Part shown: in pieces, positions 26,501 through 34,641 of the stretch
Numbering within the stretch: the first letter of the stretch is position 1
Layout of the letters: every line of letters begins with the position of its first letter
Source: Chitinophaga pinensis DSM 2588
GTDB lineage: Bacteria; Bacteroidota; Bacteroidia; Chitinophagales; Chitinophagaceae
Direction of reading: 5' to 3'
DNA: 64,000 nt
Assembly (NCBI RefSeq): GCF_000024005.1
Contig: NC_013132.1
Coordinates: 9,063,348-9,127,347 of the forward strand
Made by a program: the position numbers and the translations under genes
Notes under the pieces: model-generated
Database searches by the model: none
The model's input: only the letters and a program-made list of their open reading frames with translations
Told to the model about the DNA's origin: nothing

Positions 26501-26800
26501 TTCAGAGAGCACGATATTCACCGTGGTAGCCTCTCCAAGTACGAACTCCTGTTGGGTATAACCTACAAATGAGAACACAAGTGTCTCACCTTTTTTGGCG
26601 GTAACGCTGAAGTTACCAGCAGGGTCAGTGGCCGTACCCTTACCTGAATTTTTAACTGCCACTGTTACTCCGGGCAAAGGGTTACCGGAAGCCTCGTCGG
26701 TGACTTTACCGGTAATTTTAGTCTGGGCGAATGCGGCGCTGGCAAATAATAACAACAACAACCAGCAACACGCAAAGGTGCGGTAGACATGTCTCTTCAT
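23546..26800 (-). CDS. SusC/RagA family TonB-linked outer membrane receptor
   Basis: TonB-dependent transporter of 1,084 residues forming a pair with the SusD just downstream. The signal peptide LLLLLFASAAFAQ is followed by a carboxypeptidase-D-regulatory-like repeat (ITGKVTDEASGNPLPGVTV), the TonB box/plug (LDEVVVTGYATQKKKDLTG), PLYVIDGVPTQNI and SMQVLKDAGSASIYGARAAN, then the barrel ending in a C-terminal phenylalanine (LVGVNVGF). Both barrel and plug look complete. The 561-bp upstream region contains a perfect 17-bp tandem duplication at 27034-27067. The receptor shares the SusC fold with the one at the left edge but is clearly a different paralogue. Confidence 0.95.
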   Translation of the reverse strand: MKRHVYRTFACCWLLLLLFASAAFAQTKITGKVTDEASGNPLPGVTVAVKNSGKGTATDPAGNFSVTAKKGETLVFSFVGYTQQEFVLGEATTVNIVLSEKVGSLDEVVVTGYATQKKKDLTGAVSVVNVDQISRQPTAQVSNQLQGQVSGITVLGSGQPGQEPQVRIRGVNTFGNNTPLYVIDGVPTQNIADLNPNDVASMQVLKDAGSASIYGARAANGVVIVTTKRGKADGKVRVTYDGYYGTQRPKGGNVWDILNSQEMADLKWMALKNTNPNVVYNDGLYGTGATPRLPDYIAPGGLMEGDPNVNPSKYFVDPNYKTPADLDKFYRITRANKQGTDWFHEIFKPASITSHNISVGGGGEQGAYFLSFNYFDQKGTLQNTYLKRYSIRSNSYYNVSKHVRIGENMAFSVIDNPRITALTEGSGIGMAFREQPIIPVHDINGNFAGSFSTNGAQLGNARNPVAIQDRTRDNRGLINRLLGSVYGEVDFLKYFTFRTTFGGEIYSGYTHSFTYPEYENAENNKVNSYTETSINSRNYTWTNALTYAQTINSIHNIKVVAGTEAYDNRDRFLTATTQNYFSFDPDFTNLGSGTGTMNHSSTNGTDGLFSIFGRLDYSLMDKYLLGAVVRRDGSSRFGANYRYGWFPAVSAGWRISQEAFLKQVSWISDLKIRGGYGVMGNQLNVTPANAFTQYGLNKGSSFYDIGGTSNTINSGFLQTYIGNPNAKWENNINMNIGIDATLFKGKLEINADYYQKRVEDLLFKPELAATAGRPTPPDVNIAEMKNQGIDLGINLVNLNLSKDLILTLGATFTSYSNKIVNVSGDAPYFDLEARRFNGNFIIRNAVDHPISSFYGYKTVGFWNSAQEVATANDNAQKATNNPNAVYQTGIGVGRFRYQDTNGDGIITEADRTFLGNPSPDFSYGLNIELKYKGFDFTAFFYGTQGNEIWNQVRWWTDFYPSFAGAKSKTALYDSWRPDHQNAKAPIQENEGSFSTNTVPNSFLVENGSYLRAKNLMLGYTLPKALLNRVGIEKFRIYVQAANLFTITKYTGIDPEITGSTQAFGLDEGAYPNQRQFLVGVNVGF

Positions 26801-27033
26801 AACGTGAAACGTTTTTTTTGGTTAATAAAAAGCCTGTTCGGGCCTGAAGACTGCTTTTCGTTGGCAGGTACAGGCACGAAAAATGACCGGGTTAAATCAA
26901 TATCCTGGTCTAAGAGGGACAATATATAACTCCTTACTTCAGATTAACTCCAATACTGAACAGCTACGCAGTTCAGCGCAAATACATCCAATCAATTGTT
27001 TACCTGGGAATTGTGGTACACACAGTTTTAAAA

Positions 27034-27067
27034 GAGTACAGTTTAGTTTTGAGTACAGTTTAGTTTT
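27034..27067. repeat. perfect 17-bp tandem duplication upstream of susC
   Basis: GAGTACAGTTTAGTTTT occurs twice head to tail, at 27034-27050 and 27051-27067, about 235 bp upstream of the susC start codon. Confidence 0.9.
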
Positions 27068-27277
27068 TTCATATACGTGTTAACATCAAATTTTAGGGAA
27101 CACGGAAATAGATTTTGGTTATACTTAAACACACACTAAAATTTCAATTGTTAACTGTATAACAAGGTAACACATTCGTTTAATTTAAGCAAGACAACCT
27201 GTAAATTTTTAATCAGCTTTTAAGAATTTAGTACTAGTTTTTTCAAATCTTAAATAAATCGGCCTTTCCGGGAACCG

Positions 27278-27348
27278 GAATTACGAATGACGGAAGTCCT
27301 GCAGCAGTAAACGTATTTTTTACACTCATTTTTCCACATTCGTAATTC
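27278..27348. repeat. inverted pair GAATTACGAATG / CATTCGTAATTC after prfH (element E5)
   Basis: A perfect 12-bp inverted repeat (27278-27289 and 27337-27348) lies 13 nt after the prfH stop. CCGGAA and TTCCGG extend the outer edges with offset. The left arm continues as GAATTACGAATGACG, identical to 15706-15720. Confidence 0.82.
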
Positions 27349-27361
27349 ACCATTTCCGGCG

Positions 27362-27994
27362 TCATAATTTATCTGTAATGACTTTCACCGCCCGTCCTCT
27401 TTCCAGCTCATTATGCTCCTGCCACTGATCCTGCTGTTTTGCCAGCAGTTGTTCCATCTGCCAGGCCATGAACTTCGCTTCCAGTCTTTTCAGACAAAGC
27501 TGCTTGTTCTCTAACTGTGAACGGCTGTCCATCGCCAGTACCTGCATACCCGATGGCAGATGCGTACCGCGTACTGCCGTCTCCACCTTATTAACATGTT
27601 GACCGCCAGGTCCGGACGCCCGGCATGATTCCAGTTTCACGTCCTTCAGATTCCATTCCTGCTGTTTATTCACATCAAAGACCTCCACACCCACAAACCA
27701 GTTCTTTCGTTTATGGTATTTTCTGAAAGGACTCTGCGCTACCCACTGTATCGTACCCCGCCATTCCTGTATAAACGCTTCAAGGGTCTTGTTGCTTGAA
27801 ATACCGCCTGTCTGAATCAGTAATACCGCCGACAATAAAGTTCCTTTCAGATGTCCTTTTGTGCTCTCCAGTAAAGTGATATCCAATGCTTTTCCACGGG
27901 CATCCTTCATCATCATTTCTACCACCCTTGCCACGACTCTGCTACATTCCTCCGGCCCTCTTCCGGCCGTTACCTGTATAATTGACTTGTTCAT
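27362..27994 (-). CDS. prfH: peptide chain release factor H (RtcB-associated)
   Basis: Release-factor-like protein of 210 residues with the peptidyl-tRNA hydrolysis motif GPGGQHVNKVETAVR (GGQ at 130-132). It lacks the codon-recognition domain of RF1/RF2, as PrfH does. The basic C-terminus (KRLEAKFMAWQMEQL) fits the family. It starts 4 nt after the rtcB stop, so the two genes are an operon. In published work PrfH acts on ribosomes whose 16S rRNA has been cleaved in the decoding centre, releasing the nascent chain so that RtcB can reseal the rRNA. A similar ribotoxin-protection role here is inferred from the pairing. Confidence 0.93.
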   Translation of the reverse strand: MNKSIIQVTAGRGPEECSRVVARVVEMMMKDARGKALDITLLESTKGHLKGTLLSAVLLIQTGGISSNKTLEAFIQEWRGTIQWVAQSPFRKYHKRKNWFVGVEVFDVNKQQEWNLKDVKLESCRASGPGGQHVNKVETAVRGTHLPSGMQVLAMDSRSQLENKQLCLKRLEAKFMAWQMEQLLAKQQDQWQEHNELERGRAVKVITDKL

Positions 27995-27998
27995 TGTA

Positions 27999-29399
27999 CT
28001 ACTCTTTATGCATTCTTACAATACGGGGCAGGAATCGTCCTTCCATCGCCACCAGTTCTTCCTGTGCGCCGATCACACTTTCTATGTCCTTATAGGCCAG
28101 CGGGTTCTCTTCCACACTACCGCCGATCAGCGTAACATTCGCCGCCGCCAGCATCTTCTTTAAGGCCGATACCGTCATGCTCTCTCTTGCACGCTTACGG
28201 CTCATTGCCCTACCTGCTCCGTGTGAAGCAGAATACAATGCCTGCTCTTCACCCTTTCCGGACACCAGGTAGGCCGCCGTTGTCATACTACCAGGAATAA
28301 TACCCAGTTCTCCTTTATGTGCCGGCGTAGCCCCCTTACGGTGAACAATCACCTTACGGCCATCCGCCAGCGTATCTTCCCACGCAAAATTGTGGTGATT
28401 TTCAATGGTAGCTAAGCGCTCCATACCCAAAGCCTTCGCCAGATTGATATGGATCCTGTCATGGCAGGCTTTGGCATAATCTCCCGCCAGCTGCATACTC
28501 AGCCAGTATTCCTGCCCTGCTTCACTGTTCATATCCAGCCAGGCCAGCTGCTGCGCTTCTCTTGGCAACTTACAGGTATCCATCGCGATCTTCGTATAAT
28601 GCATCGCTACATTCGCGCCTAAACCACGACTGCCGGAATGTGATAACAACGCTACATACTCCTTTGCCGGCAATCCAAGCGAATTGCCTTCCGCTAAGGT
28701 GATCATACCAAATTCCACGAAGTGATTACCACTACCGGAACTTCCCAGCTGACGTGCCGCTTTTGCCTGCAGCTTTCGCAGCATCTCGGTCGACTGAAAC
28801 GCCGGATCATCCAGCACCGCATGTTCCTGCGCTACTTCCAGTCCGCCTTCCATACCGAAGTGCGTCCATTCCTTTAATGCCATCTTCATCTGATAACCAA
28901 AGCGTTTGATAAAACTCTCACCTTCATCAAAAATGGACAAAGCCATACGGCAACCAATATCCACACCAACAGCATAGGGTACAACTGCATTTGCAGTAGC
29001 CAGTACACCTCCGATCGGCAAACCATAACCGGTATGCGCATCCGGCATCAATGCGCCCTGTACCGTCACGGGTAATGACATGGCCAGCTCCATTTGTTTT
29101 TTGGCGCCATGCTCTATCTCCTTCGCACCATATATTTTCAACCTGCCGGTCTGCTCCAGTAAAGCAAATTCCTGGTGATGACACACCTCCTCATGATCAA
29201 TAAAAGTAGCGGCTATCTTACCGAGTACTTCATCACTGAGATATTGTTCAGGCGTAGCTTTCACAGCTGCCAGCAATGTGAGCAACTGCTCCTTCGTATG
29301 ATGCTTAAAATGTTTTGAAATTGTATTAATGACCAGACTTCTTGCACGGTCATTTGTATAACCGATTTTACTCAGTTCTTTTGTGCGTAAATTGCCCAT
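27999..29399 (-). CDS. rtcB: RNA-splicing ligase RtcB (PrfH-associated type)
   Basis: GTP-dependent 3'-phosphate RNA ligase of 466 residues. Family motifs are GVDIGCRMALSI with metal-binding Asp and Cys, GSSGSGNHFVEFG, ALLSHSGSRGLG, HHNFAW, VHRKGATPAHKGELGIIPGSM, and the guanylylation-site region SASHGAGRAMSR. The motif usually reads DIGCGM, so Arg in place of Gly is a small oddity. ATG at 29399 is preferred because it gives MGNLRTKEL and the frame upstream shows no homology. It forms an operon with prfH. RtcB paralogues next to prfH are thought to be specialised for repair of ribosomal RNA. Confidence 0.95.
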   Translation of the reverse strand: MGNLRTKELSKIGYTNDRARSLVINTISKHFKHHTKEQLLTLLAAVKATPEQYLSDEVLGKIAATFIDHEEVCHHQEFALLEQTGRLKIYGAKEIEHGAKKQMELAMSLPVTVQGALMPDAHTGYGLPIGGVLATANAVVPYAVGVDIGCRMALSIFDEGESFIKRFGYQMKMALKEWTHFGMEGGLEVAQEHAVLDDPAFQSTEMLRKLQAKAARQLGSSGSGNHFVEFGMITLAEGNSLGLPAKEYVALLSHSGSRGLGANVAMHYTKIAMDTCKLPREAQQLAWLDMNSEAGQEYWLSMQLAGDYAKACHDRIHINLAKALGMERLATIENHHNFAWEDTLADGRKVIVHRKGATPAHKGELGIIPGSMTTAAYLVSGKGEEQALYSASHGAGRAMSRKRARESMTVSALKKMLAAANVTLIGGSVEENPLAYKDIESVIGAQEELVAMEGRFLPRIVRMHKE

Positions 29400-29506
29400 G
29401 TGGGTACGAATAAATTGTATAGAAAAGTATACCATTCAACAGATGGTGAACGGTGATTTGTGGCAATAAGAACCCTTTCCGCTGATGCGGTTGCACGCTT
29501 TCTATA

Positions 29507-29514
29507 CAAACATA
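29507..29514 (-). promoter_or_regulatory. proximal -7 element for rtcB-prfH
   Basis: Minus-strand TATGTTTG matches TAnnTTTG and lies 108 bp upstream of the rtcB start. No clear -33 TTTG was found at the expected spacing. Confidence 0.35.
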
Positions 29515-29789
29515 ACAAGGCCTCCCGTTAGTGAATAACGATCATGGTGTAACACGCTGTTGACAGGCAATAAAAACCTTGTCAGACAACAGCCTGCTAC
29601 AATCGGCCAGCATTACGTACAGGCATTAGCTATACTGATGATGATAGATCATCAATACCTGCGCACGTCCCAATAAATTAAATAAGGATTAAATGCCTGA
29701 GTTAGGCAGCGGGCGAAAAGGGTAATATGTGAATACGTTCTGTCATGATTCCTTTCAGTTTTAGAAGTGAGTAATAAGGAATACGGTTG

Positions 29790-29797
29790 CAAAGGTA
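29790..29797 (-). promoter_or_regulatory. distal -7 element on the rtcB strand
   Basis: Minus-strand TACCTTTG matches TAnnTTTG, with a weak CTTG 19 bp upstream. The only minus-strand gene downstream is rtcB, about 390 bp away. Confidence 0.4.
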
Positions 29798-29854
29798 TAT
29801 ATTTTCTATATTATATCAAGTATCTTCGTCTTTTAGCTGATAATTTTTTTCAAC

Positions 29855-30229
29855 ATGAAAATATTCAACATTGTCTGGTGTATCCTGTTCATCATTTTCG
29901 CCGGACTCCAATACAATGATCCGGATCCATATGTATGGGTACCGATTTACCTGTTTGGTGCGGGTTGTTGTTTCCTCGCTGCAAGAGGACGTTTTTACAG
30001 GAAGGCATATATCTTCGGCATCTTCATCTACCTCGCATATGCCGCTTATCTCTTCTTTGATAAAAATGGTGTGATCGACTGGGCGACAGAACATCATGGG
30101 GAAAACATCGCCGAAACAATGAAGGCAGGTAAACCATGGATAGAAGAAACCCGGGAATTCTTCGGTTTGTTCATCCTCATCGTTGTCTTACTGACCAACT
30201 ACTTTTACGCAGGAAGAAAGAAAGCATAA
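29855..30229 (+). CDS. TMEM220 family transmembrane protein
   Basis: Small integral membrane protein of 124 residues with about four hydrophobic helices. It begins with the family signature NIVWCILFIIFAGLQYNDPDPYVWVP, where the QYNDPDP loop is diagnostic for TMEM220 proteins, and ends in a helix before YAGRKKA. The family occurs from bacteria to animals and its function is unknown. It is monocistronic and convergent with the ThuA/GSDH operon across a bidirectional terminator. Confidence 0.85.
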   Translation: MKIFNIVWCILFIIFAGLQYNDPDPYVWVPIYLFGAGCCFLAARGRFYRKAYIFGIFIYLAYAAYLFFDKNGVIDWATEHHGENIAETMKAGKPWIEETREFFGLFILIVVLLTNYFYAGRKKA

Positions 30230-30249
30230 ACAATACTAACATAAAGGTA

Positions 30250-30299
30250 TAAACGTAAACAGGGTACCTGCCAGATGGCGGATACCCTGTTTCGTTTAT
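30250..30299. terminator. bidirectional terminator
   Basis: AAACAGGGTA and TACCCTGTTT form a 10-bp stem, extended by AAACG/CGTTT, with a 16-nt loop. It lies between the convergent TMEM220 gene and the six-gene operon ending at 30313. Confidence 0.75.
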
Positions 30300-30312
30300 C
30301 TGAACAATACTT

Positions 30313-33300
30313 TTACTTACTCAGCAGCTGGAACGTGGTAATACCCAGATTACCTTTCTCAGCCGGATCAGCAGATTTAAGACGTACATACAATGTATGT
30401 TTCTTTCCATCCGCCACTGGCGCAAAAGAGATGTTTGCCGTGTTTGGTGCTTTCGCTTTCGCTCCCACACCAATCAAAGTTTCTCCCAGTTTCACACCTT
30501 CTGCTTTATCCAGGAATATTTCAACAGTATAACCGTATTTCAATGGCTCCTGTGTGAAGTATATTACATCGATACCTGTTACCGCCGTCAGATCGATACC
30601 ATTATAAGTAACCCATCCGTTAGCTGTTGGAATTAACAGTTTTTTACCGTCGAATTCGAATGTAGATACCGCATCAGATTTATCAAAAGAAGGTGCAGGG
30701 ATCTTCGGACTTCTCAGAGACACCGCATCTGTACCAGTAATTGGTTTGATACCTGGTCCGCCTTTATCAGTATAGCTCGCCATCAGGTACAATACGCCAT
30801 TGTCCTTTTCAGGTTTACCTGTGGTCGGATCAATGGTGCCGCTTACCGGCAATGATGGCGCCTGTTTGTTACCACCACCTACTGACATGATATATTCTAC
30901 CAGCTGATGCGCTTCCGACTGTGACAAAGTAGGATGTGCAGACATCGCTGTTTCACCCCATACACCGCCACCGCCTTGTATGATCTTGTTAGCGAGATAA
31001 TCAGGCGCTTTCGCGTCGTCTTTATATTTCTCTGCTACCTGCTTGAAGCTTGGTCCGATAGATTTTTCATCTGGCTTATGACAGGTCTTACAATCACTTG
31101 CTTCCATGATGTTCTTACCAGCAATTGCACCGGTAATGATCTGGTGGCCCTGCTGAGGCGCCTGTGCCTTGTCATTTCCTTCCATGTATTCCGCTCTCAC
31201 ATACAGGTTGGCTACATCGATCTTTCCATCAGCAGTAGAACCGTCTTCCTTATCATTGACAGCAATGTTATACGCAACAGGTTTACCGGAGAAGTAGAAC
31301 ATGGTGTTACCAGCCACATTTACTTTCACCTGCGGTGTTTCATTACCTGCATACAGTTCGACACCTTTACTGCGCGTGCTGGCGCCATTGTTATCTACCA
31401 CTTCTACTGATACTGCATATTCGCCTGCGGTTGCAAACGTAGCTTCTGTTTCCGGTTCCTTCGTTTCTTTCTTGTTACCGTTACCCAGGTACCAGATGTA
31501 AGTCAGCTGATCGCCATCCGGATCGGAAGAACCTTTGGCACTCAGTTTCACTTTGAATGGTAAACCGCCTGACAGTTTATCCACATGTATCTCTGCCAAC
31601 GGTGCACGGTTACCACCATTATAGTCAATACGCGCCAGACCAGCATCTTTATTCTTGCTAAACCAACCATTACCATATTCCAATACATAAATGCGACCAT
31701 CCGGTCCCATTTCCATATCGATAATGGCATTGAACTTGGTATTCGGCATAAAGTCTTCCGTTTTAGACAGGTTATAGTCCTTGTCAAACGTAACCGCCTT
31801 TATCCAACCACGTACCCAGTCATAGATAAACAGCTTGTTGTTATAGTAATCCGGGAAACGGGTTTCCTTCGGATAGAACTCATTGTAATATACAGGTCCC
31901 GCCATTGCGTTACGGCCACCGCTACCCATGGAAGGGAAATCCGGAGATTTCGCATATGGATACCAGATAAACGCTGGTTGTGCTGGTGGCAGATCTTTGA
32001 TACCCGTGTTGTTGCGGGAGTTATTCACCGGCTTCGCAGGATCGAATGCCGGACCGCTCTTACCTGTTTCATAATCGTACAGGTGATAAGCATAGTTATT
32101 ACCTACGAACATCGGATAACCGAAGTTGCCCGGTTTCTTTGCCTGGTTGATCTCATCGTATCCACGCGGACCACGATCCGGCTTATCATCATTTGCATCA
32201 GGTCCTACTTCACCCCAGTACACATAACCGTTTTTACGGTCAACAGAGATACGGTAAGGATTACGGGTTCCCATGGCATAGATCTCAGGACGGGTATTTG
32301 CCGTGCCCTGTTTAAACAGGTTACCGTCAGGAATACTGTAGGTGCCATCCTCATTGATCTTCAGACGGAGGATCTTACCACGCAGGTCATTTGAGTTAGC
32401 AGATGTACGACGGCCATCATATTGCAGATGTCCCGGACGATCGTCCAGCGGACCATAACCATTGCTGACATATTTCTGTCCTGGTTCGTCAAACGGCGTA
32501 CTGTTATCACCGGTAGAGAGATATAATAAACCACCAGGACCGAAGGTAATAGAACCACCGGTATGGCAGCAGATATTACGCTGTGAATATAACTGGAGAA
32601 TTACTTTCTCAGAAGCAGTATCCAGCACATTATTCTCAAACTTGAAACGGGACAATCTGTTTACAGAAGTGTCTGCCGGAGAATAATAAACATATACATA
32701 ATGATTCTTGGCAAAATCAGGATCTGCCGCTAAACCCAGTACACCTTCCTCTGCATTCACATTCGGTGTTTCTGTTTTGTAATACACACGCAGGAAGCCC
32801 GCCTGTGTCAGTTTACGGCTGGTCTGATTGAAATACATGATCTCTCCACGGCGTTGTGCCACCAGGATGTTGAGATCAGGGAGAATGGTCATTTCCGTTG
32901 GTTCAAAGAACTCGCCGGTAATGAGCACGTTTTTCGTAAACCTGTTTTCTTCAGGTACACGTAATGTCTTTGCCTGTGCATAATCCAGCAGGGTATTTTT
33001 ACCGATGGCATATTTGATACCACCCAGGACATGCGCCAGGAATTCAGGTTCGGAATAAGATTCGTTCGTATGTCCTAATTCAGTATAGAAAGCGCGGCCA
33101 CCATCAAACTCATGGTACCAGCTGATAGGATGTTCAGGGCCATTGGTACCGCCTTCATATGTTTTTTCATCAACAGTGATCAGCTTGTGCGTGTTCTTGT
33201 TGATCTTTTTGAAGTTGTACCATTCGTCAGTATGCTCCCATGTATCAGGCAGCGTAGCGGTTGCCAGGAAAGATTTGTCCTTTACGGTCAGTTTCGCTTT

Positions 33301-33729
33301 GTGTGTGCCGGCAGGATGATTATCAAAATAAGCACCAACCAGTTCACCATACCATCCCCACTCATATTCAGTATCGGTAGCGGCGTGGATACCTACGAAT
33401 CCACCGCCGGACTGAATATATCTTTCGAAATCTGCTTCCTGGTAATTGTCCAGCACATCGCCGGTCGTGTTCAGGAAAATAACTGCTGCATATTTTTGCA
33501 GCGTGTCTTCTGTGAAATTTGCAGCATTCTCCGTAGTATCTACTTCGAAGCCATTTTCTTTTCCCAGTTTCTGGATAGCCTGTATCCCGGCAGGGATAGA
33601 TGCATGCCGGAAACCTGCGGTTTTGGTAAACACCAGTACTCTCGGATTACCGGGCCGGGCTTTCTGCTGGCAGCCGGACATTACTGTTACCAGTAACGCC
33701 AGCATCATCATTACGTACCTGATTTGCAT
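30313..33729 (-). CDS. multidomain lipoprotein: ThuA, glucose/sorbosone dehydrogenase, PKD, cytochrome c, CBM6-like
   Basis: Lipoprotein of 1,138 residues (lipobox VMSGC, cysteine 20). Domains in order: ThuA-like, a glutamine-amidotransferase-fold family tied to sugar use (about 30-245, VLVFTKTAGFRHASIPAG); a PQQ-type glucose/sorbosone dehydrogenase beta-propeller (about 265-700, FFEPTEMTILPDLNILVAQR and GVLGLAADPDFAKNHYVYV); PKD (about 710-790, SSDPDGDQLTYIWYLG); cytochrome c (CKTCH at 880-884, likely axial Met 929 in ETAMSAHP); and a C-terminal carbohydrate-binding, CBM6-like jelly roll (about 976-1138). The layout suggests that a bound sugar is oxidised and electrons pass through the fused haem. 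It is the last gene of the six-gene operon; the cytochrome domain resembles the separate lipoprotein at 35487. Confidence 0.92.
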   Translation of the reverse strand: MQIRYVMMMLALLVTVMSGCQQKARPGNPRVLVFTKTAGFRHASIPAGIQAIQKLGKENGFEVDTTENAANFTEDTLQKYAAVIFLNTTGDVLDNYQEADFERYIQSGGGFVGIHAATDTEYEWGWYGELVGAYFDNHPAGTHKAKLTVKDKSFLATATLPDTWEHTDEWYNFKKINKNTHKLITVDEKTYEGGTNGPEHPISWYHEFDGGRAFYTELGHTNESYSEPEFLAHVLGGIKYAIGKNTLLDYAQAKTLRVPEENRFTKNVLITGEFFEPTEMTILPDLNILVAQRRGEIMYFNQTSRKLTQAGFLRVYYKTETPNVNAEEGVLGLAADPDFAKNHYVYVYYSPADTSVNRLSRFKFENNVLDTASEKVILQLYSQRNICCHTGGSITFGPGGLLYLSTGDNSTPFDEPGQKYVSNGYGPLDDRPGHLQYDGRRTSANSNDLRGKILRLKINEDGTYSIPDGNLFKQGTANTRPEIYAMGTRNPYRISVDRKNGYVYWGEVGPDANDDKPDRGPRGYDEINQAKKPGNFGYPMFVGNNYAYHLYDYETGKSGPAFDPAKPVNNSRNNTGIKDLPPAQPAFIWYPYAKSPDFPSMGSGGRNAMAGPVYYNEFYPKETRFPDYYNNKLFIYDWVRGWIKAVTFDKDYNLSKTEDFMPNTKFNAIIDMEMGPDGRIYVLEYGNGWFSKNKDAGLARIDYNGGNRAPLAEIHVDKLSGGLPFKVKLSAKGSSDPDGDQLTYIWYLGNGNKKETKEPETEATFATAGEYAVSVEVVDNNGASTRSKGVELYAGNETPQVKVNVAGNTMFYFSGKPVAYNIAVNDKEDGSTADGKIDVANLYVRAEYMEGNDKAQAPQQGHQIITGAIAGKNIMEASDCKTCHKPDEKSIGPSFKQVAEKYKDDAKAPDYLANKIIQGGGGVWGETAMSAHPTLSQSEAHQLVEYIMSVGGGNKQAPSLPVSGTIDPTTGKPEKDNGVLYLMASYTDKGGPGIKPITGTDAVSLRSPKIPAPSFDKSDAVSTFEFDGKKLLIPTANGWVTYNGIDLTAVTGIDVIYFTQEPLKYGYTVEIFLDKAEGVKLGETLIGVGAKAKAPNTANISFAPVADGKKHTLYVRLKSADPAEKGNLGITTFQLLSK

Positions 33730-33810
33730 GATAGTTTTTATGTTGATTTACACTTTATGCAGCACGTAGCCATAATAGATGACTTACATACTGCAAGAGG
33801 GATTATGCGT

Positions 33811-34629
33811 TTACTTTTTAGTCTTTATATTCATCGCATAGCGAAGTCCGCCCAATACATGCTCCAGGTATGCCTGATCGGCATAAGATTCTTTTGTGTG
33901 GCCCAATTCAGTATAGAAAGCGCGACCGCCTTCAAAATCATGGTACCAGCTCATAGGATGGTTGTCACCATTCTTACCGCCTTCATAAGAGCTTTCATCA
34001 ATTTTGATCAGCACATGTACATCAGGATTCAGATCTTTAAAATTGTACCATTCATCCCAACGTGACCATTTTTCCTGCAGGTGGCTGGTCGCCTGGTTAT
34101 TGCGGTCTACCACCACCAGTGTGGCCTGCTGCTGTTTCGGGTGACTGGTAAACCAGGCTCCCGCCAGCTTATTATACCATGGCCAACCGTATTCGGTATC
34201 GGTTGCCGCATGAATGCCCATATAACCACCGCCGTTATGAATGTAGGATTCCATGGCCGTCTGTTGTTCGTCATTCAGCACATCGCCTGTTGTATTCAGA
34301 AACAATACGGCGGCATAACGTTTCAGGTTTTTAGCATTGAAAACGGACGCGTCTTCAGTCGTGTCCACTTCGAAGCCATGCTCCTGTCCGAGTTTAATCA
34401 TAGCTGTTTTCCCAACAGGAATACAGTCATGACGGAAACCGGCTGTTTTGGAAAATACGAGTAAACGGGGGAGGCGTTTTTGGGCAGATGCGAGCTGACT
34501 GGTAAAAGCAAAGCAGACAGTCAGCAGAAAGGATATCATTATAAACGATAAGTTACGAACTGCGAATGAAGGCTCATTCGCAATCCGTAACTTGTCATTA
34601 TTTATTTTTCTCACGTGGATAGTATTCAT
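33811..34629 (-). CDS. ThuA domain-containing secreted protein
   Basis: Single-domain ThuA protein of 272 residues, exported by the hydrophobic segment MISFLLTVCFAFTSQLASA. The frame runs 30 codons upstream of that ATG, so the true start may be 34539 rather than 34629. Typical segments are LLVFSKTAGFRHDCIPVG, VLFLNTTGDVLNDEQ, GGYMGIHAATDTEYGW and GGRAFYTELGHT. It closely parallels the N-terminal domain of the next gene in the operon, which suggests duplication. ThuA proteins are associated with trehalose and other disaccharide use, but their activity is not firmly known. Confidence 0.88.
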   Translation of the reverse strand: MNTIHVRKINNDKLRIANEPSFAVRNLSFIMISFLLTVCFAFTSQLASAQKRLPRLLVFSKTAGFRHDCIPVGKTAMIKLGQEHGFEVDTTEDASVFNAKNLKRYAAVLFLNTTGDVLNDEQQTAMESYIHNGGGYMGIHAATDTEYGWPWYNKLAGAWFTSHPKQQQATLVVVDRNNQATSHLQEKWSRWDEWYNFKDLNPDVHVLIKIDESSYEGGKNGDNHPMSWYHDFEGGRAFYTELGHTKESYADQAYLEHVLGGLRYAMNIKTKK

Positions 34630-34641
34630 GTATGATCGGTA

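Larger units (their letters stand above)
26801..27361. other. long intergenic region upstream of susC
   Basis: The 561 bp between susC and prfH are AT-rich and hold no convincing gene. Three things stand out: a palindromic AAACGTTT 6 bp upstream of the susC start, the 17-bp tandem duplication at 27034-27067, and the inverted heptad pair at 27278-27348 next to the prfH stop. I could not find a clear TAnnTTTG promoter on the minus strand. Confidence 0.5.
29400..29854. other. divergent intergenic region between rtcB and the TMEM220 gene
   Basis: 455 bp with two minus-strand -7 boxes (29507-29514 and 29790-29797) and a hairpin near 29549-29588 (CTGTTGACAGG paired with CCTTGTCAgaCAACAG). No ORF, tRNA or sigma-54 site is evident. 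If the distal promoter is used, rtcB has a structured leader of about 380 nt. Confidence 0.45.

Noticed and set aside
26801..26818. GTGAAACGTTTTTTTT upstream of susC considered as a LacI operator
   Set aside because: Central AAACGTTT is palindromic, but the outer TGn/nCA positions do not match.
31585..32394. A 269-codon open frame antisense to the ThuA-GSDH fusion gene
   Set aside because: Shadow of the real gene; rich in Ile, Arg and Thr with no start context or family motif.
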